From Micromonosporaceae bacterium KJ-029 (GTDB taxonomy: Bacteria > Actinomycetota > Actinomycetes > Mycobacteriales > Micromonosporaceae): a DNA stretch of 64,000 nucleotides. Numbering within the stretch: the stretch's first letter is position 1; each line of letters begins with the position of its first letter. Of the stretch, positions 45,747 to 54,165 are shown piece after piece. A program made the position numbers and the translations under genes. The stretch is taken from contig BIFP01000014.1 in the NCBI GenBank assembly GCA_005402585.1, forward strand, positions 99,923 through 163,922. Reading direction: 5' to 3'. The notes beneath the pieces are model-generated. The model did not search any database. It was not told the DNA's origin and worked only from the letters and a program-made list of their open reading frames with translations.

Positions 45747-46703
45747 ATGACGGCAGCGACGGACGTGGTGGTGGTCGGCGGCGGGGTCATTGGAATGACG
45801 GCGGCGTTCACCCTCCAGCAGCGGGGGGCACGGGTGACCGTGCTGTCCGCCGACGACCCGGCGGACACGGTGTCCACGGTGGCCGCCGCGGTCTGGTACC
45901 CGACCCACACCGACGAGGACCCGCGGGTGTTGCGCTGGGCGCACCAGACGTACACGCAGCTGCGCCGCCAGGCGGCCGGCGGCGTGCCGGGGGTGGTCGA
46001 CCGGCCGACCCGGATGCTGCTGCGCGCCCCGTACGCCGGCCCGCCGTGGTGGGCACAGGCGTGCGCAGACCTGGTGGCGGAGCCGGCGCACCCGCCGTAC
46101 ACGGCACTGCTGCGGTTCACCGCGCCGACGGTGGAGATGTCGCCGTACCTGGCCTGGCTTCGGCAGCGGTTGGAGGCCGGCGGCGGGCGGCTGCTGCGGC
46201 GCCAAGTGCGTCGGCTCACCGACGCGTTTGACATCGCACCGACGGTCGTCAACGCGACGGGACTGGCGGCCGGCCGGCTCGCCGCCGACCCGGCCATGCA
46301 CCCGGTGCGCGGGCATCTGGTGCTGGTGGCGAATCCGGGCCTGACCGTCTCGATACGCGACGAGGACGACCCGGCCGGGATCACGTACGTGCACCCACGC
46401 CGGCACGACGTGGTCCTCGGCGGCACCTACCAACCGGGCGTCGCGCACACCGCGCCCGACCCGGACACCGCGACGGCGATCCGGAGCCGCTGTGTCGCCC
46501 TGGTGCCGGAGCTGGCCGACGCGCCGGTGCTCGGCGAACGGATCGGGCTGCGGCCGGCACGACACGGCGGCCCCCGCGTCGAGGTCGACCCGTCGAGTCG
46601 CCCCGGCCGCCGGCTCGTACACGCCTACGGTCACGGCGGAGCAGGAGTCACGCTGTCATGGGGATGCGCCACCGAGGTGGCGGACCTCGCCGTGGGCGAC
46701 TGA
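45747..46703 (+). CDS. FAD-dependent D-amino-acid oxidase family protein
   Basis: 318 residues. VVVVGGGVIGMTAAFTLQQRGARVTVLS binds FAD; VHPRRHDVVLGGTYQPG and the C-terminal HAYGHGGAGVTLSWGCATEVADL match D-amino-acid and D-aspartate oxidases, with RPAR...VEVD as the substrate-carboxylate region. Reaction: oxidative deamination of a D-amino acid giving H2O2 and ammonia. Control by the divergent LysR protein is inferred. Confidence 0.88.
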   Translation: MTAATDVVVVGGGVIGMTAAFTLQQRGARVTVLSADDPADTVSTVAAAVWYPTHTDEDPRVLRWAHQTYTQLRRQAAGGVPGVVDRPTRMLLRAPYAGPPWWAQACADLVAEPAHPPYTALLRFTAPTVEMSPYLAWLRQRLEAGGGRLLRRQVRRLTDAFDIAPTVVNATGLAAGRLAADPAMHPVRGHLVLVANPGLTVSIRDEDDPAGITYVHPRRHDVVLGGTYQPGVAHTAPDPDTATAIRSRCVALVPELADAPVLGERIGLRPARHGGPRVEVDPSSRPGRRLVHAYGHGGAGVTLSWGCATEVADLAVGD

Positions 46704-46742
46704 TCGGGCAAACGCGCCACCTGACGACGATCTTGGCCCGAC

Positions 46743-46998
46743 CTACGCCACCAACTGGGTACGGATGAGGCCCGGGTGCAGGCAGTTGGCGACCACACCG
46801 GTGCCGGTCAGGCGCTTGGCCAACTCGACCGTGAACAAAATGTTCGCCAGTTTCGATAGCGGGTAGCTCGGCTCGCCGCGGGCCAGTTCGTCCCAAGGGA
46901 TCCGCTCTGCGCTGGTCAAGTGGCCGTGTGAAGACCACGGTGGCCCCCAACTCGGCCAGCCGGGCCGCCGTCTCCCGGCCAAGTTGGCCGGCCCGGCC
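46743..46998 (-). pseudogene. SDR oxidoreductase, internally deleted
   Basis: The leftward strand holds an N-terminal piece near 46930-46995 ([17 protein letters not shown]) and, in another frame, a C-terminal piece ([20 protein letters not shown] to [11 protein letters not shown], with YPLSK as YxxxK). The middle, with the Ser and NNAG motif, is lost, and there is a frame change. Remaining length is about a quarter of an intact gene. It ends where the oxidase gene ends, in a 39-base convergent gap. Confidence 0.72.
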
Positions 46999-47026
46999 CA
47001 CCCGCTCACGTGTGGGACAGTGGTTC

Positions 47027-47425
47027 ATGCCGTTGAGCGCCTATCACCTCAGAACGTCGATCGCCGTGTCCGACATACAGCGGGCGGTCGCGTTCTACGA
47101 AGGCAAACTGGGCCTACAGGCGCTGCAGTCCGGCCCCAGCGCCAACATCGCCGACGGCAGCCGCGTCTATGGTTCGGGTGGCGCGCCAGCACTGAATGTG
47201 TACCAGGCGGTCACTGCCGGAAAGACCCCGGCGACACTGGCGACATGGTACGTCGACGACATCGACCAGATCGTTGACGAACTCGTCTCGTCCGGCGTCG
47301 AGTTCATCCGCTATGACCAGTTCGAACACGACGCCAAGGGCATCACCGCTCGGGCCGGCGGTGGACGTATCGCCTGGTTCCAGGACCCAGACGGCAATAC
47401 CTTTGCCCTCGAAGCCGACAACTGA
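47027..47425 (+). CDS. VOC family protein
   Basis: 132 residues. YHLRTSIAVSDIQRAVAFYEGKLGLQAL opens the first beta-alpha-beta-beta-beta unit and RIAWFQDPDGNTFALEADN closes the second, with the typical Glu in FALE. Upstream is the SDR remnant. A second VOC gene follows 176 bases later. Metal ligands are only partly conserved. Function unknown. Confidence 0.83.
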   Translation: MPLSAYHLRTSIAVSDIQRAVAFYEGKLGLQALQSGPSANIADGSRVYGSGGAPALNVYQAVTAGKTPATLATWYVDDIDQIVDELVSSGVEFIRYDQFEHDAKGITARAGGGRIAWFQDPDGNTFALEADN

Positions 47426-47601
47426 CAGACAGGACGTCCGCCCTCTCCTGCTCGGCTACGCCCGACGCCGAGCCCGGCGCGTGGTCGTGCCGAGTTGCGG
47501 ACGTCCACGGCGACGACCGGCCTCCTCGGTTGTCCTTGCTGGGCGCTGAGAACGCCTACCGTGGCAGGTACATGGTCTATACGACGGCGGGAGCACGGTT
47601 C

Positions 47602-48042
47602 ATGTCACATGTACGACGCTTCGACCACGTCGGTATCACGGTCGCAGATCTCGATGTCGTGACCGCCTTCTTCGTGGCGCTCGGCCTGGAGGTCGAGGGT
47701 AGGGCGTTCGTTGAGGGCGAGTTCTTGGAGACGGTCTGCGGCATTCCCGACTCCCGTACCGAGATCGTCATGCTGAAGTCGCCCGGGGATGGAGCCCGCC
47801 TGGAGCTCGCGAGATTCGTGCGGCCGGAGTCTGTGCCGGGCTCGCCGGCAGCCATGGCCAACGAGCTGGGGTTGCGCAACGTGTCCTTCGAGGTCAACGA
47901 CTTGCAGGCCGCTGTCGATTGGGCAGCGAGCGTGGGCTACGGGCTGGTCGGTGGCATCGGCGAGTACGAGGGTACTTGGCGGATGGCCTACGTCCGGGGG
48001 CCGGAAGGGATCATCGTCTCGCTGGCCGAGCGCGTCGGCTGA
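47602..48042 (+). CDS. VOC family protein, glyoxalase/resistance type
   Basis: 146 residues. RRFDHVGITVADLDVVTAFFVALGLEVEGR keeps the first metal His (FDHVG), and LRNVSFEVNDLQAAVDW opens the second half; the end reads GPEGIIVSLAERVG. Start ATG 47602 has gggag about 12 bases upstream; ATG 47572 is an alternative. Divergent in sequence from the VOC protein at 47027, so not a recent duplicate. Confidence 0.84.
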   Translation: MSHVRRFDHVGITVADLDVVTAFFVALGLEVEGRAFVEGEFLETVCGIPDSRTEIVMLKSPGDGARLELARFVRPESVPGSPAAMANELGLRNVSFEVNDLQAAVDWAASVGYGLVGGIGEYEGTWRMAYVRGPEGIIVSLAERVG

Positions 48043-48123
48043 GCCTCGCAACGCCCGGTCCGTCGGCCGACTGCACGGCGCGGACCGCCAACACGCCCCT
48101 GGCAGCGAGATTTCGACTGTCAA

Positions 48124-48132
48124 GAAAGTTTC
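48124..48132. promoter_or_regulatory. GAAA-G-TTTC dyad upstream of the chitinase gene
   Basis: A 9-base dyad in a locally AT-rich stretch (48110-48175), 83 bases before the chitinase start. It lies inside a larger CAAGAA/TTCTTG pair (48121-48126, 48140-48145). Short dyads of GAAA/TTTC form occur before some actinomycete polysaccharide-hydrolase genes; recognition here is inference. Confidence 0.4.
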
Positions 48133-48214
48133 CGATATCTTCTTGCGCCACAAGATTTCTCATCGATACGTTCACCGCACCCGAACAGGCCCGCACCACG
48201 ACGGTGGAGGTGTC

Positions 48215-49546
48215 ATGAGGATGCGCACAGCCCGCGCCGCCGCAGCAGCCATTCTGGTCGCGGCCGGCCTCGCGGTGGTGAACGGCGCCACCCAGGCCAG
48301 CGCCGCCGGCATCGGGGCGACCGCTGCCCCGTACGTCAAGGTCGGATACTTCACGCAATGGGGCATCTATCGCCGCAACTTCCTTGTGAAGAACCTGCAC
48401 ACCTCGGGGATGGCGGCGAAGCTCACGCACATCAACTACGCGTTCGCCAACGTGGGCGCCGACGGCCGCTGCTTCGAGGCGAACCAGGCCGGTGTCGGCG
48501 ACGCGTGGGCCGACTACCAACAGCGGTTCAAGGCCGGCGACTCGGTCGACGGGGTTGGCGACGTCATCAGCCAGCCGCTCGCCGGCAACTTCAACCAGCT
48601 ACGCAAGCTCAAGACGATGTACCCGAACCTCAAGGTGCAGCTGTCGATCGGCGGCTGGAGTTGGTCGAAGTACTTCTCCGACGCGGCGCTGACCCCGGCA
48701 TCGCGGCAGGCGTTCGTCGCCTCCTGCGTCGATCTGTTCCTGAAGGGCAACCTGCCGATAATCGGAACCTCCCCGCACGGCGGGTCGGGCAGCGCGTTCG
48801 GGGTCTTCGACGGGATCGACCTGGACTGGGAGTGGCCGGGGTCGGAGGGCAATACCGGCAATGTCGTCCGAGCGCAGGACAAGCAGAACCTGACGTTGCT
48901 CGCCGCCGAGTTCCGCCGGCAACTTGACGAGTACGGCGCTCAGGTCGGCCGGAGGTACTCGCTGACCGCGTTCCTGCCCGCGGACCCGGCGAAGATCGCC
49001 GCGGGGATCGAGGTGGCGTCGCTGTTCGGCTACCTCGACTTCGCCACTGTCCAGGGGTACGACCTGCACGGCGCGTATGAGCCGACCACCAACCACCAGG
49101 CCCAGCTCTTCTCCCCGGCCGCCGATCCCGCCCCCGAGCGCTACAGTGTCGACCTAACCGTCCGCACCTATGTGAGCGGCGGCGCCCCGGCGGCAAAGCT
49201 CGCCATCGGCATCCCTTACTACGGGCGCGGCTGGACCGGCGTCACCAACACCAACAACGGTCTCTACCGGCCCTCCTCCGGTCCGGCAAAGGGCACCTAC
49301 GAGGCCGGGATCGAGGACTACAAGAAGCTGGTCGCCAAGAACGGCAGCCGCTTCTTCGACGCCAGCGCCGGGGCGTCCTGGCTCTTCGACGGGCGCAACT
49401 TCTGGTCGTACGACGATCCGCAGGTGATCGCCCAGAAGACGGCGTACGTGAAGGCGAACGGCCTCGGCGGCACGATGGCGTGGTCGCTGGACGGCGACAC
49501 AGCCACGGGCGCGCTCACCACCGCTGTCCACAACGGCCTGAACTGA
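48215..49546 (+). CDS. Secreted chitinase, glycoside hydrolase family 18
   Basis: 443 residues. Signal peptide (ILVAAGLAVVNGATQASA, cleavage near residue 30). The catalytic DxxDxDxE motif is in VFDGIDLDWEWPG, with the proton-donor Glu, and SIGGWSWSKYF is the second family motif; the alpha+beta insertion and final MAWSLDGDTATG are present. It cleaves beta-1,4-linked N-acetylglucosamine chains outside the cell. No chitin-binding module is attached. ggtggaggtg precedes the ATG. Confidence 0.92.
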   Translation: MRMRTARAAAAAILVAAGLAVVNGATQASAAGIGATAAPYVKVGYFTQWGIYRRNFLVKNLHTSGMAAKLTHINYAFANVGADGRCFEANQAGVGDAWADYQQRFKAGDSVDGVGDVISQPLAGNFNQLRKLKTMYPNLKVQLSIGGWSWSKYFSDAALTPASRQAFVASCVDLFLKGNLPIIGTSPHGGSGSAFGVFDGIDLDWEWPGSEGNTGNVVRAQDKQNLTLLAAEFRRQLDEYGAQVGRRYSLTAFLPADPAKIAAGIEVASLFGYLDFATVQGYDLHGAYEPTTNHQAQLFSPAADPAPERYSVDLTVRTYVSGGAPAAKLAIGIPYYGRGWTGVTNTNNGLYRPSSGPAKGTYEAGIEDYKKLVAKNGSRFFDASAGASWLFDGRNFWSYDDPQVIAQKTAYVKANGLGGTMAWSLDGDTATGALTTAVHNGLN

Positions 49547-49693
49547 CCAACGGCTGCGGGTGGCCGACATCGGTGATTCGCCCGGCCACCCGCAGCATTC
49601 GACTCGATCATGTACGTGGAGCGCCACGCGTCGCCGGCCATGTGGCGGTACAGCGGCACCGAAGCAACCGTCAAGACCCACGTATACCGCAGG

Positions 49694-50794
49694 TCACCGC
49701 GCGGGCGGCTCCTGCGGGCGGCGGTCCGTCGGCCGTTGGGGTGCGCGGGGTGTGCTGGGGAAATCCCGATCGCCGGTCCACAGCGCGGGCACCGCGTCGG
49801 TGCTGTAGGCCAACTCGTACGCGATGTTCTCGTAGTTGACCCGCCAGCCGCGAAAGTGCGGCCAGGACTGCGCGGCCGAGCGTTCCAGGGGGAAGCCGGC
49901 CCGCTGCACGTGCGCCACCGCCTCCGCGTACTCCTCGAACGTGAGCCGGAGCGGGCTGTCCGGGCGGGGATCGGGATCGAACGGGATGTGGACGACCCGG
50001 GCGATGTCGCGCAGCGCGGTGAAGCCCGAACGCAGCATCAGCCGCGCGGCGGGGACCGTCGCCGCCGTCGGGGCCAGGGAGATGTGCATCGCGGCGGCGT
50101 CCATCACCGCGATCAGGGCGACGACCCAGCTACGGTGCGGGCGCGGCGACCGGAACGACAGCAGCACCGGATAGTTCGTGTGGGTCTCGCCGATGTCCGC
50201 GGCCAGGCGCTCCCAGTTCTCGTACAGCCCGCGCAGTTCGTCGACCGTCCCGACGAGGGCCTGCCGGGCCAGCAGTTCCGGCCCCCAGGCGGGCGGGGAC
50301 ACCCGGGACCCCAGCAGGGTGACCTCCAGTTCCCGTCGGTTGTAGGCACCGTAGAGCGTCGGCAGGTACGCGATCTGCAGCGCGATGACCACCGGTCCGC
50401 TCGCGGCGGCGACGAAGTCCAGCACGTTGAGCCGGCTGCGGACGCTGGAGGCGAAGCCGAGGGTGAACAGGCTGGATCCGGCCTCCCGGAACGAGTCCGG
50501 CCAGGACAGCCCGGATATTCCGTACATGAGCAGCCCGTACCCGAGCAGCAGCCCGGCCAGCCAGGACCACAGCATCACCAGCAGCACGATCGGCGCCAAC
50601 CAGGCAAGGAACCGGTCGCGTGTCTCGTAGCCGCGCAGCGGCGCCGACGCCCGGCGCAGCAACCATCGCGTCAGCCGCCAGAGCACACGCACCAGCGCCG
50701 AGCCCAGCCCGCGGGTCACCACCAGGTTGCGCAGGATGCTGCCCGCCGTGATCGCCAGGACGGCCAGGCCAGCCACCGCCGAGATCCACCGCAT
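49694..50794 (-). CDS. Membrane protein with channel-like pore segment
   Basis: 366 residues. Three hydrophobic segments in the first half (about 4-24, 60-95 and 120-150); between the second and third lies SWPDSFREAGSSLFTLGFASS, which resembles a re-entrant pore loop with TLGF at the position of the TVGYG filter of potassium channels. The C-terminal 210 residues are cytosolic and helical. Start at MRWISAV (50794). A two-pore or Ktr-type relation is only suggested; ion selectivity cannot be read. Confidence 0.6.
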   Translation of the reverse strand: MRWISAVAGLAVLAITAGSILRNLVVTRGLGSALVRVLWRLTRWLLRRASAPLRGYETRDRFLAWLAPIVLLVMLWSWLAGLLLGYGLLMYGISGLSWPDSFREAGSSLFTLGFASSVRSRLNVLDFVAAASGPVVIALQIAYLPTLYGAYNRRELEVTLLGSRVSPPAWGPELLARQALVGTVDELRGLYENWERLAADIGETHTNYPVLLSFRSPRPHRSWVVALIAVMDAAAMHISLAPTAATVPAARLMLRSGFTALRDIARVVHIPFDPDPRPDSPLRLTFEEYAEAVAHVQRAGFPLERSAAQSWPHFRGWRVNYENIAYELAYSTDAVPALWTGDRDFPSTPRAPQRPTDRRPQEPPAR

Positions 50795-51155
50795 CAGGTG
50801 GTCCCTCGGGCGGGTCGCGCGACTGTCATCCCGACCGCCTCCGTGACATCGGTTCCTCTCGGACCTGGCCGGTGGCACTCACCCGGTACGGACGGCGGAC
50901 CGCGACCTACCCGGGCGCTCGCAGGCAAGGGTCGGCGTCGCACAGCCGACCGGAGCTGCTTCCGGCTGCCTGTTCGGGGGCGGTATGGGTGCGCCGTCAC
51001 TGTAGCGCCGCAGAGCGGGGACGGGGTGCGGATGGCGAGCAAGGTACAAATGGTGCTCTTGCGCTCGTCCTCGTAAACACGCTGGACATCGAGCTGACGT
51101 GACGAGGCCGAGGCCGCACGGCGCCGGTGGGCGGCCGTGCGGCCCCGGTGGTGAG
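50795..51155. other. 361-bp intergenic stretch
   Basis: No gene supported. GC-rich at the left (promoter side of the leftward membrane protein), AT-richer at 51040-51090, and a terminator hairpin at 51112-51144 just beyond the stop of the next leftward gene. Confidence 0.5.
51112..51144 (-). terminator. GC-rich hairpin after the tandem secreted genes
   Basis: An 11-bp perfect stem (ggccgcacggc, 51112-51122; its reverse complement 51134-51144) with an 11-base loop, 11 bases beyond the stop codon of the leftward gene at 51156. No T-tract. Confidence 0.6.
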
Positions 51156-51944
51156 TCAGGCTCCCAGGGCGCGGAGCTGAGGCAGCGCGGACTTGGCGGT
51201 GGGGCGGCTGGTTCTGCTGGTGGCCCAGTCTTCGGCCTGGGTGCGGTTGGGTTCGCGCAGGTTGCCGACGACGGACTCGGAGATGCCCTTGTCACCGTTG
51301 TAGGCGGTGCACTCCCACCACTTCTCGACCGGGTAACCGGGGTCGCGGGCGAGTTTCACCACGCAGTCGGTCGGGGTGAGCTTGGCGACCACCGCTTCGT
51401 AGCTGCGGATCTGGTCCTGAATGACGAGGCTGATGCCGTTGGTCAGGCCGGCCTTGGTGCGGGCGGCGATCACGATCGCGAACAGTGACGGCAGCACGTG
51501 GCCGATGTTGTCCACCGCCGCCGGGGTGGTGACGGTGTTGACATACGACGTCGCCAGGGTGGCGCAGCCGGTGGCGTTCTGCGCCCACAGCTGCCGCACG
51601 GAGGTGCCCATGTTGTCGATGTCGCTGAACTCGATGGCGTGCTGGCGAGCGCAGGCCCGCACATCGGCCGCGGCGATCAGGTCGGTGTGGGCGATGATGT
51701 CGTTCTTCGACTGCTCCACGGCGGCGACGATCTGGTCGACGGCCGCCTGCAGCGACGGCGTCCCAGAGCTGCCACCGGCCAGTAGGTGTCCGGCGACCGC
51801 CACCACGAGGCTGGTCCAGTCGAAGAACATCACTTGCATGTCACCGGTGCGGGGCGCGGCCTGGGCCGGTGCGGCGGTCGGTGCCACCGCGACGGCCACC
51901 GCCACGCCGGCAGCGATCAGGCAGTTGCGCAGTCTTCTTCTCAC
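51156..51944 (-). CDS. Secreted protein of unknown function, gene B of tandem pair
   Basis: 262 residues from GTG 51944 (taggagg 6 bases upstream). Signal peptide RRRLRNCLIAAGVAVAVAVAPTAAPAQA. The mature part is helical (ASLQAAVDQIVAAVEQSKNDIIAHTDLIAAADV) with Cys at four places and a late W-W-C-T (KWWECTAYNGDKGIS). It begins 8 bases after the previous gene's stop, so the two are co-translated. No family recognised. The helical N-terminal and Cys-containing C-terminal layout is shared with its neighbour. Confidence 0.72.
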   Translation of the reverse strand: MRRRLRNCLIAAGVAVAVAVAPTAAPAQAAPRTGDMQVMFFDWTSLVVAVAGHLLAGGSSGTPSLQAAVDQIVAAVEQSKNDIIAHTDLIAAADVRACARQHAIEFSDIDNMGTSVRQLWAQNATGCATLATSYVNTVTTPAAVDNIGHVLPSLFAIVIAARTKAGLTNGISLVIQDQIRSYEAVVAKLTPTDCVVKLARDPGYPVEKWWECTAYNGDKGISESVVGNLREPNRTQAEDWATSRTSRPTAKSALPQLRALGA

Positions 51945-51952
51945 GATGCCTC

Positions 51953-52735
51953 CTACTGGTCCTTCTTGGCGAGGGTTTCCTTGGCGGCCAGCCAGGCGGA
52001 GTCCTTGGCAGCCTCGATCTTGTGGGCCGTCTCGTCGGGCGGTCCGCTGATCAGGATGCCGCCGCGGACGATCTCGTACTTGGTGACCTTGTTGCCGTTG
52101 GCCGCCGTGCACGTATGCGTGACGGTCCTGTCCCGCGGGGTGTTGTCCGGCGCGGGCACATGGGTGCACGTTGGTTCCAGGTCCCTGACGATGTGCTGCA
52201 TGAACGTGACGTAGTCGGCGTCGGCCCTGGCCATCATGTTGTTCAGGCCGGCGTCCGTGGCGACCGACAGCAGGGTCGAGTAGAGGCTCTGCCCGGCCAG
52301 GCCGATCTGGTCCTTGGCCAGGCGCGACTGGACCGCGTGGTACTTCTCGAAGGCGTTGGCCGCATAGCCGGCGAGCGTCGTCGACGGGTACGACTCCCGC
52401 CAGAGCTCGTTCTCCCGCAGCACCGTGTAGTCGGCCATGGTGTACGTGAGCGCGCGAAGGTTTGCCATAACGGCGGCCGCCTCGAGGCCGTCGATGTGGT
52501 CCCTGACCGCGACATCGGTCGCGCTGATCGCGCCGAGCACCAGCTGGACGAACTGCGTGATCTGTTCAGGCGTGAAGCCGCGGGCCTTGAAGGCCTGGTA
52601 GGCGAGCAGCGCCAGATCGGTAACGTTCTTGCTCGCCCCGTCGGCGTTGGCGTGGGCCGGTTGTGCCGCCGCGGGTAGCAGCATCGCGAGCGCGACGGCG
52701 GACGCCACGATGCCCCGTCTCAATGTTCTCCACAT
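51953..52735 (-). CDS. Secreted protein of unknown function, gene A of tandem pair
   Basis: 260 residues from ATG 52735. Signal peptide (RRGIVASAVALAMLLPAAAQPAHA). The mature part is long helices (LALLAYQAFKARGFTPEQITQFVQLVLGAISATDVAVRDHI) followed by a C-terminal segment with two Cys (PTCTHVPAP, THTCTAANGNKVTKYEIV), resembling the end of gene B. No family recognised. The PucR gene lies 70 bases upstream in the same direction and probably controls the pair. Confidence 0.73.
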   Translation of the reverse strand: MWRTLRRGIVASAVALAMLLPAAAQPAHANADGASKNVTDLALLAYQAFKARGFTPEQITQFVQLVLGAISATDVAVRDHIDGLEAAAVMANLRALTYTMADYTVLRENELWRESYPSTTLAGYAANAFEKYHAVQSRLAKDQIGLAGQSLYSTLLSVATDAGLNNMMARADADYVTFMQHIVRDLEPTCTHVPAPDNTPRDRTVTHTCTAANGNKVTKYEIVRGGILISGPPDETAHKIEAAKDSAWLAAKETLAKKDQ

Positions 52736-52805
52736 GGTCCGGAGTCTGTCGGCCCCGACGAGTGCGCGTCTTCGTGAACGGTGCGCAAGTCCGTATTTAC
52801 GTTTG

Positions 52806-53951
52806 TCAGCCCGAGTAATGGTCCACGGCGAGCGTCCGCGCCACCGTCGCACTCAGCAGCCGCACGCCTGCGGTCGAGCCGGGGTCGAGGCCGGTGACGT
52901 CCCGCACGCGGCGCAGCCGGTAGTCCAGCGTGCGCGGGTGGATATGCAGCGTGGCGGCAGTGCTCGCACGGTTCATGTCGTTCACATAGTAGGCGCGCAG
53001 GGTCGACACCAGATCCGGGCCGGCGGCAAGCGCCTTGGCGTAGCTGCGTAGCCACCCGTCGATCGCCGGCGTGCGCGCCACCGCCATCTCCACGAACAGG
53101 TCCGTGATCTCCGGCAGCCGCTCCGGACGATCCTGCGGCGGCGCCACCCGGCTCGCCTCCCGGGCCCACCCCAGCGTCTCGGCCAGCCGGCCCACCGCGC
53201 CCTCGGTCGAGCCGACGCCGCAGGGCTGCCCGATCAGCGCTGTCGCATGGCGTACCCGTTGAAGGATTCTTGCCTTCGAATGATTGTCAGGCGTGAGCAC
53301 GGCGACCTCGTCGGCGGCGAGCCAGGTCATCGGAAGCCGGTCGGCGGCGAACGCGGCGACCACCTCGGCCTGCGTCTCCGCGGTCACCGGCCGCGTCGTT
53401 TTCAAGACCGTGATGTGGTACCGCCCGGCAAGGCGCAGATCGGCGACGAAGGGCTCCACCGGCTCGTCGGCCAGCAGCGCCCGGGCCAGAATCTCCAGCC
53501 GCGTCGACAACACCCGTGCGGTGCCCACGCCCCGGGTGTAACCGCGCAGGTAGGCGCTGCGCGCGCGGATGCCCTGGCCGCCGAGCCAGCCGACGATGCG
53601 CAGCAGGTCAGTGACGTCCTCGGGGCGGGTCACATCGTGTACCTCGCGCACCATCATCGTCGTGTGCAGGCCGAGTACCTGCTGCTGCGAGGGCACCGAC
53701 AGTCCTATCTCGGCCCGCTGGCGGCCAACCGCGCCGATGCGGGCGAGGTCTTCCTCGTTCAGCGGCAGCGAGGCTGCGGCGAGGTCGAGCGACCGGCGCC
53801 GGATGAACACCGCGAAGTCGTACATCCCGATGTGGTCGTCGACTCCGGGCGGCATCGCCTGATACTCGCTGACCTCGTTGGTGTACGTCTCGACCGCGTG
53901 CCGCGCGTTGACCTCGACCCGCTCGCGAAGGGCGTTGAACAGGGCACTCAT
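52806..53951 (-). CDS. PucR/CdaR-type transcriptional regulator
   Basis: 381 residues. The C-terminal HTH is LVSTLRAYYVNDMNRASTAATLHIHPRTLDYRLRRVRDVTGLDP (about residues 310-355), the PucR family signature. The N-terminal half (residues 1-170) is helical and may sense a ligand, and a GGDEF-like degenerate domain lies between. gggagga sits 10 bases before the ATG. The tandem secreted genes follow directly. Confidence 0.87.
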   Translation of the reverse strand: MSALFNALRERVEVNARHAVETYTNEVSEYQAMPPGVDDHIGMYDFAVFIRRRSLDLAAASLPLNEEDLARIGAVGRQRAEIGLSVPSQQQVLGLHTTMMVREVHDVTRPEDVTDLLRIVGWLGGQGIRARSAYLRGYTRGVGTARVLSTRLEILARALLADEPVEPFVADLRLAGRYHITVLKTTRPVTAETQAEVVAAFAADRLPMTWLAADEVAVLTPDNHSKARILQRVRHATALIGQPCGVGSTEGAVGRLAETLGWAREASRVAPPQDRPERLPEITDLFVEMAVARTPAIDGWLRSYAKALAAGPDLVSTLRAYYVNDMNRASTAATLHIHPRTLDYRLRRVRDVTGLDPGSTAGVRLLSATVARTLAVDHYSG

Positions 53952-54165
53952 CGATGCGCTTCCTCCCGTCGCACACTCCTCGAAACAGTGACGGCTGTGG
54001 ATGGGTCGCTACGACGTAGACCGTAACAGATATCCCAATCCGTTCCGGACGTCCGCGGTAAGCCTTCCCCGCACGTAGCGGCCGACTGCTATCCCACGGG
54101 AGCCTCGTCCTATGTCGACGCAGCCTCTCCGTGCCTCCATGACCAGGTCAATCACGATGAAAGCC

